This document shows positions 57,342 through 64,000 of a stretch of DNA of 64,000 nt, piece by piece; position 1 is the stretch's first letter; each line of letters starts with the position of its first letter. A program made the position numbers and the translations under genes. Under the pieces are notes generated by a model. That model saw only the letters and a list, made by a program, of their open reading frames with translations, ran no database searches and was not told where the DNA came from. Where the stretch lies: NCBI GenBank assembly GCA_965240325.2, contig OZ251239.1, positions 434,001 to 498,000 of the forward strand, written 5' to 3'. The stretch comes from Rebecca billardiae RCC1528. Its lineage: Eukaryota > Haptophyta.

Positions 57342-60300
57342 CAGAACGACAGGCGCCGACTCACGGCACCGGCCGGCCGGCCTGCGTCCGAGCTGACGAC
57401 GACATAGCACGGGCCGGCACAGTGTGGGCCCCCGGCGGCGTGTATCAGTGTTGTCGCGCGTGGCGCTGCTTGCATCCCGCTAAGACCTGCGCTAAGACCT
57501 TCTCGGCGGGCCCCGCCGTAGGCCCTTGTGGCGCCGTCACTGCGAGTGGCGCAGAGGCGCTGGCCGGGGGGGTGCCTGTGGCCGTGTGCTCGGAGAACCG
57601 GGCTCAGGCCACGGCGATTCCGACGAGCCACTCCGCCGGCACCCCGGGTGCCGAGCTCGTGGCCAGATGCTGCCAGCGGTGGCGGCCACCCGCGTGGCCG
57701 CCCCGGGTGGCGCGCAGCCTGTGCACGCCACCGCGACGCGCGCGCGCGCACGGGGGCGGTCGGGCGCGACTGAGCCAGGGCTGCGCGTACACGCCGCTCG
57801 GCGTGCGCACGGCTGGCGCCGCCCGATGTGGTGTGTGCGCGCACCTGTGGGCGGCGCGTGGGCACGTCAGGACGCGCCCTTGTGGGTCGGCGTCTACTGC
57901 GCGGCCGGCGGGGGCTGGCCCGCGGGGGCTTCGTCGGCCTGCGCGGCCGGCGCACGGAGCGACAGTGCAGCGGCCTGGCGGGCACACGCGAGTCAGGGGG
58001 CGGCACTCGGCGCCGCGCGCGCTGGCCGAATGCGACCGGCGGCGGCGCGCCACGCCGTGCCGTGGGTGCGCGCGACGTGGGCGCAGCGGACGCAGCGCTC
58101 ACCGACGGGCCCGCAGCCGGGGCGTGCGCGCCGTGCGGTGCTTCGCCTGTTGGCAGCTGGACGCACGCCGCGTGCGCCGACGCGTGCGGGCCGGGCTGTG
58201 CGCCACCTGCGCTGCGGTCCATCATGAACTGCGTCAACGCCTGCATAGACGCCACCATCGCGCTCGCGATCTCGTCACGTTTCATTGCGGCCGCGCGATC
58301 CTCGTCGCGTCGGCGCGCCGCCTCCGCGCGCTCCTGCTGGCGCCAGGCCTCGTCCGCCGCGCGCTCCTGCCGGCGCCGCTCGTCGTCCGCCGCGCGCCAG
58401 GCCTCGTAGTCCTTCTGGCGCTTGGCGTCGTTCGCAGCGAGTTGTCCGATCGCTTGTGCCATTGCGTTGGGGATGCCGTGCACCATCTCAGCGAGCTGGG
58501 CGTGGGCCGCAGCGAGCTCGGTGCACATGCGCGTCGCCTGTTCGGGTGGCCCGGGTGCGCGCGCGACGGCGGATGGCCGTGTGACGGCGACGCGGCCCGG
58601 GTCGCCGACCGGCCGGCGCGCCACCACACGCCCACCGGCGGCGCCGCCCGCGCCGCCCGCGTCGGCGCCGCGTTCGTTCAGGCGACGCTTGCGCGCTGGC
58701 GCCGCCTGTACGTGCCGCGCCAGCGAGGGCGCGCGCCTGTGGAGCGCGGCGGCGTACATCTTCGGCGCGTCCACGCCGCTGCTTTTGCCGGTGACTGGGT
58801 CCGCCGGGTGCGTCCAGAGCCGATCCTGGCAGAACGGGACGATGTCAGCCCACACGCTGATGCACAAGGGGCGAAAGTCCACAATCGCACCCACGGGCGG
58901 CGCGGCAGGTGGCGTCCCGGCAGGCGGCGGGCGCGCCAGGGCGGCTGCCTTCACGGGGTCGCGCATGTGCGGGACGAAGAACAGCGTGCCGAAGTTGCCG
59001 GCGTCGGCGTCGTCGCCGGCCGCCGCGCGGCTGTGCGTTGACAGCGCCTCCGTCGACTTCCACGAGCGCGTCTTCGAAGGCACGTAGGTGAACTCGAGCA
59101 CCTCGTCCCGGTGGAGTGCCCGCGAGCTCGTGTCGGCGTTGAGCACGCGGTCGTAAGCACCGGCGTTATCCTCGGAGACGGCGAGGAGCTCGAAGGTGAG
59201 CCGCTTCTTCCGCTCGGGCGCGACGAGCCGTGCGCTGACGATGCGCACCTTGGTGAGGTAGTCCGCCGCCTCGAAGGACGCACCATCGCCCACGCTGACG
59301 TCGGCGAGGGCGTCGTATCGCAGGTGTGCCGCCTTGACGCGCAGCACGAGCGCCGAGGCGCACGCGATGGCCGCCGCGACGCACGTGTGCTTCGAGGCGA
59401 GCATCAGCTCTTGTTCATGGACGGGCAGCTCGCCGACGACGCCTGCGACGCGCACGCGCGTCCCACCGCCCGGCCGGGGGAGAGGCCTGTCAAACGAGCG
59501 CTGCGGGCGGCCGGCGACCATGATCTGGTGGAGCGTGTGCAGCAGGTCCGCCGACGCCGCCGTGCCCCCAATCACGTCGTAGTTCGACTGCACGTACGTG
59601 AGCGCCGCCTCCGCGATGGCCGCGGCGTTCGTCATGAGCCCGGGCGGGTCGCCATCGGGCGCCCAATGGCATGGCCCGATGCCGAGCGCGCTGCACACCG
59701 CGGAGGCGCCCATGAGCACGTCCGTGGACGTCGGGACCACGTCCCGGCGCGGGCGGGGCGGCAACGCGTCCGTCTCGTCCGGGCTGGGCGGCGAGTCGTG
59801 GAGCGCGGGGGCGGCGTGCTGGACGGGGGGCGCAATGGCCCGCGGCGGCGCTGACTGCAGCTCGCACGCAGCAACCTCACGCCGGCTGACGGCGGCGGCG
59901 AAGGCGTCGACCGTGAGGTCCGTGCACGTCGCAGCCGTCATCGCGCCCGCCGCACCACTGGGCGGCCGCGTGGCGAAGGTGAGGAGGCGCCAGCCCTTCT
60001 CGAAGCGGATGGCGTACGCGTGCGCGCCGACGACGGGCTCCGACTCGTCGGTGTCGTCGGTGTCCACGGACCGGTAGTCCACCACGGCCACGGCGGCGTG
60101 CAGCAAAGGCGACGTCCCCTGCTCAGCGGGCGCCCGCAGCGGCGTGGGCACAAGCGCGCACCAGGAGGGCGCCTGTGCAACCACGGCGGGGAGGCCGAAC
60201 ACCGCCTGTCCCGAGCGCCGCATCGAGGGCAACGCAAGCGCCCGGTGAACCCAGGGCGCGTCGCCGCCTGCGACGCCATCGTCGTCGGCCTCAGCGTCCG

Positions 60301-63037
60301 CTAAGGCGACTCGCACGTCCGCGTCGAGGACGTAGGGCAACGGGCCGTGCACACCGAAGTGCTCGCCTGCTGCGCGCAGGGCGAGCTCAGAGACAGAGCC
60401 GCCGACGCTCGCGGCGGCGCCGGCGTAGAACTCGCGCACCGCATCGTCCACCTCGCTGCGCGTGTACAAGGCGCCCGAGGCGCACAGCTCGCGCACAGCG
60501 TCGGCATCCGTGAGCACGCCGAAGTGCTTGTTGTTCGTGGCATCGCACACCACGTTCACCACGCGGACCGTGCCGCCGCCGCCGCCGAGATGCCGTGACG
60601 CGAACGCGCGGTTGAACCTGAGGATGGCCGGCACCAATCGGCCGTTGTTCGGTTGCGGCCCGTGCTTCGTCGTCCGCGCGTCCGCATCCGCCACCGCGCT
60701 GGGGCGCACCAGCACGTGCGCGTGCGCCTGCGCCGGCGCGGCGGGCGTGTCTCCGCCGAACCTCCGGCGTTTCCCGTAGATGCCGCTGAAGAAATGATCC
60801 ACGTGCTGCAAGACATCGCTCATCGCGAACAGCTCGCGTGAGCCGCCGTCGCCGCTGCCGTAGACGCCGCCGCCGTCGTCAGCGTGGCCGCCACCGCCGG
60901 GTTGCGCGGCGGCGGGCGCCTGCTGTGGTGCATGGGAGTGCGACCCCGCTGCGCCAGCCGCCGCTCCACCCATCGACGCCGTCGCCGCCCGTGCCACCTC
61001 GCCCGAGGCAGCACCACCGGAGTCATCTGAGTTGACGCCCGCGGGGCCGTCGGCGGCCGCAGCCGGCGCCGGCGGCGCCGGCGCCGCCGCGGTGACGCCG
61101 GTGGCAGCCGCCCGCGCCTCGGCGGGTGCGCGTGGCGGCTCGGCGCGTTCGGCGCGCGTCGCGGTCGACGCCGTCGCCGCCCGTGCCACCTCGCCCGAGG
61201 CAGCACCACCGGCGTCATCTGAGTTGACGCCCGCGGGGCCGTCGGCGGCCGCAGCCGGCGCCGGCGGCGCCGGCGCCGCCGCGGTGACGCCGGTGGCAGC
61301 CGCCGGCGCCTCGGCGGGTGCGCGTGGCGGCTCGGCGCGTTCGGCGCGCGTCGCGGGGCCGCCGGCGGCCGCAGGCGGCGGCGCCGGCGCCGCCGCGGTG
61401 ACGCCGGTGGCACCCGCCAGCGTTTCGACGGGTGCGCGTGGCGGCTCGGCGCGTTCGTCGCTTGTCGCGGGGCCGCCGGCGGCCGAAGGCGGCGCCGCCG
61501 GCGCCGCCGTGACGCCGGCGACCGCCGTCGGCGCCGGCGGCGGCGCCGGCGCCGGCGCCAGCGTTGCGACGGGTGCGCGTGGCGGCTCGGCGCGTTCGTC
61601 GCTTGTCGCGGGGCCGCCGGCGGCCGCAGGCGGCGCCGCCGGCGCCGCCGTGACGCCTGCGACCGCCGTCGGCGCCGACGGCGGCGCCGGCGCCGAGGTG
61701 ACGCCGGGCAGCGCTTCGGCGGGTGGCGCAAGTGGCGGCTGGCGGCGCATGGCCCGCGTCCGCACGCCGCCGCGCCCGTTGTGGTGAGCCGCCCCCTGCG
61801 CGCCGCGCTGCCCCGCAGCCTCCTGCTGGATGCCCTGGGCGGCGTAGCTGCCGCCGCCCACGCGCGTGCTGCCGTGGCGGGCCGGCCGGCCGTCGGCGCC
61901 CTGCTCGGCGCCCTGCTCGGCGCCCGGCTGGGCGCCCTGCTCGGCGCCCTGCTCGGCGCCCGGCTCGGTGCCCTGCTCGGCGGCCTGCTTGCCATGCCCG
62001 GCGCCCGGCTGGGCGCCCTGCTCGGCGCCCTGCTCGGCGCCCTGCTCGGCGCCCTGCTTGCCCTGCTCGGCGCCCGGCCCGGCGCCCGGCCCGGCGCCCT
62101 GCCCGGCGCCCGGCTGGGCGCCCTGCTCGGCGCCCTGCTCGGCGCCCGGCTCGGCGCCCTGCTCGGCGGCCTGCTTGCCCTGCTCGGCGCCCGGCTCGGC
62201 GCCCGGCCCGGCGCCCGGCTGGGCGCCCTGCTTGCCCTGCTCGGCGCCCTGCTCGGCGCCCGGCTCGGCGCCCTGCTCGGCGGCCTGCTTGCCCTGCCCG
62301 GCGCCCTGCCCGGCGCCCGGCTGGGCGCCCTGCTCGGCGCCCTGCTCGGCGCCCGGCTCGGCGCCCGGCTCGGCGCCCTGCTCGGCGGCCTGCTTGCCCT
62401 GCTCGGCGCCCGGCTCGGCGCCGAGCAGGGCGCCGAGCAGGGCGCCCTGCTCGGCGCCCTGCTCGGCGCCCTGCCCCTGCTCGGCGCACTGCTCGCCGGC
62501 GGGCGGCGCACGCACGTGCGCCGCTGGCACCCTCTTCAACGAGCCTGCGCCCTCGACTGTTCCATCCGCGGACGCACCGACGGTGTCGCCAGGGACCGCA
62601 GCCCACGCATGAGCAGACACTCCCTCGGCAGCCCGGAGGACGTACGTCTGCACTCGCCCGTGTGCGCCGACCCCAAGCGCCGCGACCACAGCACGGACTG
62701 CCGGTGCACCCTGCTCGTACACCACGTCCACAGCAGCCCCGTTCGCGAAGCTCGTCGCAGTCGGAGTCGTCCCCGCAGGCGGCGGCGGCCTGCGCGCGGC
62801 ACGCGGGCACGACGCCGCGCAACGACGCAGAACGCACGGCGTGACGACATGCGCGAGCGCACGCCGCGCGCGCGAACGAAGACACACGCGCGCGCGATGC
62901 GCCGCGCGCGACCACGCGGCGCGCGCACGACGCCCGCGCGCGTGGCAGGCGTACCCCCTTAACGTCGTGCGAGGCATCGATCGTCCCTCGTGGCGAGCTC
63001 GGGAGCAAGTTTTGCGGCGCGCCCCCCGGCGTCGCAT
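57338..63037 (-). CDS. MULE gene B: large repetitive protein of unknown function (complete copy)
   Basis: The open frame allows up to 1899 residues. It starts in the right terminal repeat with the Arg-rich leader [10 protein letters not shown] short ordered-looking segment follows, then a Gly-Ala-Glu-Gln repeat array (61880-62480 in DNA) and about six Pro/Ala-rich repeats containing ERAEPPRAP. Then come roughly 700 residues of ordinary composition without a family I recognise, and a Lys/Arg/Glu-rich coiled coil around (E)[15 protein letters not shown]. The remaining C-terminal 250 or so residues are Arg-rich and look out of frame, so the true end is probably earlier or reached by splicing. 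By position it corresponds to MuDR mudrB, but I see no sequence similarity that I can claim. Confidence 0.6.
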   Translation of the reverse strand: MRRRGARRKTCSRARHEGRSMPRTTLRGYACHARGRRARAAWSRAAHRARVCLRSRARRALAHVVTPCVLRRCAASCPRAARRPPPPAGTTPTATSFANGAAVDVVYEQGAPAVRAVVAALGVGAHGRVQTYVLRAAEGVSAHAWAAVPGDTVGASADGTVEGAGSLKRVPAAHVRAPPAGEQCAEQGQGAEQGAEQGALLGALLGAEPGAEQGKQAAEQGAEPGAEPGAEQGAEQGAQPGAGQGAGQGKQAAEQGAEPGAEQGAEQGKQGAQPGAGPGAEPGAEQGKQAAEQGAEPGAEQGAEQGAQPGAGQGAGPGAGPGAEQGKQGAEQGAEQGAEQGAQPGAGHGKQAAEQGTEPGAEQGAEQGAQPGAEQGAEQGADGRPARHGSTRVGGGSYAAQGIQQEAAGQRGAQGAAHHNGRGGVRTRAMRRQPPLAPPAEALPGVTSAPAPPSAPTAVAGVTAAPAAPPAAAGGPATSDERAEPPRAPVATLAPAPAPPPAPTAVAGVTAAPAAPPSAAGGPATSDERAEPPRAPVETLAGATGVTAAAPAPPPAAAGGPATRAERAEPPRAPAEAPAAATGVTAAAPAPPAPAAAADGPAGVNSDDAGGAASGEVARAATASTATRAERAEPPRAPAEARAAATGVTAAAPAPPAPAAAADGPAGVNSDDSGGAASGEVARAATASMGGAAAGAAGSHSHAPQQAPAAAQPGGGGHADDGGGVYGSGDGGSRELFAMSDVLQHVDHFFSGIYGKRRRFGGDTPAAPAQAHAHVLVRPSAVADADARTTKHGPQPNNGRLVPAILRFNRAFASRHLGGGGGTVRVVNVVCDATNNKHFGVLTDADAVRELCASGALYTRSEVDDAVREFYAGAAASVGGSVSELALRAAGEHFGVHGPLPYVLDADVRVALADAEADDDGVAGGDAPWVHRALALPSMRRSGQAVFGLPAVVAQAPSWCALVPTPLRAPAEQGTSPLLHAAVAVVDYRSVDTDDTDESEPVVGAHAYAIRFEKGWRLLTFATRPPSGAAGAMTAATCTDLTVDAFAAAVSRREVAACELQSAPPRAIAPPVQHAAPALHDSPPSPDETDALPPRPRRDVVPTSTDVLMGASAVCSALGIGPCHWAPDGDPPGLMTNAAAIAEAALTYVQSNYDVIGGTAASADLLHTLHQIMVAGRPQRSFDRPLPRPGGGTRVRVAGVVGELPVHEQELMLASKHTCVAAAIACASALVLRVKAAHLRYDALADVSVGDGASFEAADYLTKVRIVSARLVAPERKKRLTFELLAVSEDNAGAYDRVLNADTSSRALHRDEVLEFTYVPSKTRSWKSTEALSTHSRAAAGDDADAGNFGTLFFVPHMRDPVKAAALARPPPAGTPPAAPPVGAIVDFRPLCISVWADIVPFCQDRLWTHPADPVTGKSSGVDAPKMYAAALHRRAPSLARHVQAAPARKRRLNERGADAGGAGGAAGGRVVARRPVGDPGRVAVTRPSAVARAPGPPEQATRMCTELAAAHAQLAEMVHGIPNAMAQAIGQLAANDAKRQKDYEAWRAADDERRRQERAADEAWRQQERAEAARRRDEDRAAAMKRDEIASAMVASMQALTQFMMDRSAGGAQPGPHASAHAACVQLPTGEAPHGAHAPAAGPSVSAASAAPTSRAPTARRGAPPPVAFGQRARRRVPPPDSRVPARPLHCRSVRRPRRPTKPPRASPRRPRSRRRPTRARPDVPTRRPQVRAHTTSGGASRAHAERRVRAALAQSRPTAPVRARASRWRAQAARHPGRPRGWPPPLAASGHELGTRGAGGVARRNRRGLSPVLRAHGHRHPPGQRLCATRSDGATRAYGGARREGLSAGLSGMQAAPRATTLIHAAGGPHCAGPCYVVVSSDAGRPAGAVSRRLSFC
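60990..61760. repeat. Pro/Ala-coding imperfect repeats in gene B
   Basis: About six copies of a GC-rich unit of 100-180 bp share GGTGCGCGTGGCGGCTCGGC. They encode the PPRAP and GVTAA motifs on the minus strand. Two longer units, at about 60975-61145 and 61155-61330, are nearly identical. Confidence 0.75.
61880..62480. repeat. 15-bp-type array coding Gly-Ala-Glu-Gln/Pro in gene B
   Basis: Imperfect tandem GCCCTGCTCGGC / GCCCGGCTCGGC units encode GAEQ and GAEP blocks on the minus strand, broken by GKQ. A short block at about 62419-62446 runs in the opposite orientation and reads [10 protein letters not shown], staying in frame. Confidence 0.85.
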
Positions 63038-63380
63038 TTCTCTAACTAATTGACGAGCAACGTTCCGGCGGCGGTCCGGGCGGGAGGAGTCGACGGCGTC
63101 GTTTCGTCGCGGGTGGGCGTCAGGCTGCGCGCAATACGAAAGTACCCACCCCCGCTCATTAGGGTACTCCGCCCGAATACAAGGCGGGCGTTCGCGCCGG
63201 TTCGCCGCGAGCGGTATCTTCCGCGTTGCGGGCGAGCGGCGCCATTTGCTCGCTCCCGAAGCTTCTGGCCGTCGGAAAACTGGCGGGGGTGCCAGTCCGG
63301 AAATCGCCGTGCTGAGATGCGGAGGTTTGTCGGAGTTCTGGTTGCTCGGTCGGTCCTCGTCGGACTTCCGGGGTTTTCCC
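62885..63380. repeat. Right terminal inverted repeat of the complete MULE
   Basis: Ends ...GGGGTTTTCCC and pairs with 45615-46106. It carries the start of the gene B frame (63037). Confidence 0.88.
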
Positions 63381-63427
63381 TACAGTTTACTAAGAATAAG
63401 AGACGCACACAGCTCAGGCAGGCGAGA
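63381..63427. repeat. Right palindrome arm with 9-bp target duplication
   Basis: Begins TACAGTTTA and is the exact complement of 25800-25846 and 45559-45605. The next 60 bp lead into the RPP30 start. Confidence 0.9.
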
Positions 63428-63486
63428 TTTTATTTGTTTCAGCATCAGAGAAAACCGAAAAAGAAAGTCGCCGCCGACGAACGACG

Positions 63487-64000
63487 ATGGCGTCGTTCGA
63501 TCTGGGAATCGTGGCCAAGCCCGACGAGACAACGCAGGCTGTCGCGGAAGAGCTGGGATACCAAACAGCGGGATTCGTCACGGAGGTGCGGGGCCACGTA
63601 GCCAAGCAGCACGCGAGCCGCGCGCCGAGCGTGCTGACATCGCGGGCGGCGCAGCATGACCGAGTCGTGCTGCATGGCTCTGGGCGGCGGCCATTGCACC
63701 GGCTGTCGCGCCTGACGCTCACTGTGGACTCGACAGATCAGCTGCGGGACGTCAACGAGGGCAACCAGGTGATGCTGTCCTACGACCTAGTTGCCGTCGT
63801 CCCACACACGGAGGACGCGTTCGAGCGCTGCTGCAATCCTCCGGTGGTGAATGCGATCGACCTCATCTCTCTCCCGATGGACGCGCGCGTGCCGTACGCG
63901 CTCAACCCCGCGCTGCTCCGCAAGGCGGCGCGTGCCGGTGTGCACTTCGAGATCCGCTACGCATTCGCCCTTCGCGACTCCATGACGCGCCGCCACCTCA
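63487..64000 (+). CDS. RPP30: RNase P/MRP protein subunit p30 (Rpp30/Rpp1), 5' part
   Basis: 171 codons are visible from ATG 63487; the gene runs off the end of the window. The frame is open throughout and no intron is needed. The sequence shows the Rpp30 hallmarks: LTLTVDSTDQL, SYDLVAVVPHTEDAFE, an aspartate-containing AIDLISLPMD segment, and GVHFEIRYAFALRDSMTRRHL, which matches the FEI-Y-x6-D-x4-R-x-L region of the family. Rpp30 adopts a TIM-barrel-like fold and acts in the nucleus/nucleolus in tRNA 5' maturation (RNase P) and rRNA processing (RNase MRP). The Mutator-like element ends only 107 bp upstream of the start codon, so the promoter or 5' UTR of this gene has been separated from its former upstream sequence on this haplotype. 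Confidence 0.93.
   Translation, partial: MASFDLGIVAKPDETTQAVAEELGYQTAGFVTEVRGHVAKQHASRAPSVLTSRAAQHDRVVLHGSGRRPLHRLSRLTLTVDSTDQLRDVNEGNQVMLSYDLVAVVPHTEDAFERCCNPPVVNAIDLISLPMDARVPYALNPALLRKAARAGVHFEIRYAFALRDSMTRRHL

Larger units (their letters stand above)
40586..60173. repeat. Copy 2 of the 19.6-kb near-identical segment
   Basis: It begins directly at the gap and matches 20827-40385. Relative to copy 1 it has in-copy gains of 18 bp (near 56095), 2 bp (near 57364), 6 bp (near 59008) and 3 bp (near 59847). After 60173 the sequence continues into the part of the MULE missing from copy 1. Confidence 0.95.
45615..63380. mobile_element. Complete 17.8-kb Mutator-like element with two convergent genes
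   Basis: Terminal inverted repeats of about 490 bp, starting GGGAA, and an exact 9-bp duplication TACAGTTTA bound the element; both fit the Mutator superfamily. Gene A (plus) starts near the left repeat and gene B (minus) near the right repeat. They converge at about 57340, the same layout as maize MuDR, where the terminal repeats drive both genes. Both frames are intact, with in-frame indels between the two copies, so the element looks recently active. At 17.8 kb it is large for a MULE. Confidence 0.9.

Noticed and set aside
20827-60173. A genuine tandem duplication of rhodopsin kinase plus MULE as the default reading
   Set aside because: Not excluded, but the copies are complementary in completeness exactly at an N gap, so contig overlap or allelic duplication is the simpler explanation.
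61880-62480. CRISPR array
   Set aside because: The repeat is a contiguous coding minisatellite without unique spacers, in a eukaryotic transposon gene.

Overview
The window comes from a very GC-rich eukaryote with spliceosomal introns. Four introns with GT-AG ends can be placed (195, 178, 282 and 110 bp). The gene content (a DDX6/Dhh1 helicase, a tail-anchored protein kinase, a rhodopsin-histidine kinase and the RNase P subunit Rpp30), together with GC-dense introns and many DNA transposons, suggests a unicellular alga. A haptophyte would fit, but the sequence does not prove a lineage.

Layout. 1-1178 holds the 3' part of a Dhh1/DDX6 RNA helicase gene. 1179-6740 is GC-saturated low-complexity DNA followed by AT-rich islands, with no gene I can support. 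6743-7990 (minus) is a Ser/Thr kinase with a C-terminal membrane anchor. It is divergent from 8356-10554 (plus), an EF-hand multi-pass membrane protein with one intron. 10.9-18 kb is a decayed tandem array of roughly 0.82-0.94 kb units. A 4267-bp hAT-type element (11060-15326, 8-bp target duplication) sits in one unit, and a 1354-bp element with TTAA flanks is nested inside it. 18-20.8 kb has no recognisable gene. 20793-23882 (minus) encodes a microbial rhodopsin fused to a histidine kinase and a response-regulator receiver.

The most striking object is a 17.8-kb Mutator-like transposon (complete copy 45615-63380). It has terminal inverted repeats of about 0.5 kb and a 9-bp target duplication, and it lies in the centre of a 94-bp perfect palindrome 107 bp upstream of the RPP30 start codon (63487). 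It carries two convergent genes. Gene A encodes about 3.6 thousand residues: a 2-oxoglutarate/Fe(II) dioxygenase-like domain, a zinc-binding segment, a MULE DDE transposase with a variant SWIM finger, a Cys-rich segment, and two OTU-protease-like modules, the first lacking and the second keeping the catalytic Cys and His. Gene B encodes up to 1.9 thousand residues, repetitive and then coiled-coil, of unknown function.

Assembly caution. 20827-40385 and 40586-60173 are nearly identical and meet at a 200-N gap (40386-40585). Contig ends that were two alleles or overlapping copies, placed in tandem, would explain this more simply than a real duplication. The native order would then be DHH1, kinase, EF-hand protein, repeats, rhodopsin kinase, MULE, RPP30. 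Most other long open frames here are GC-driven shadows of these genes.
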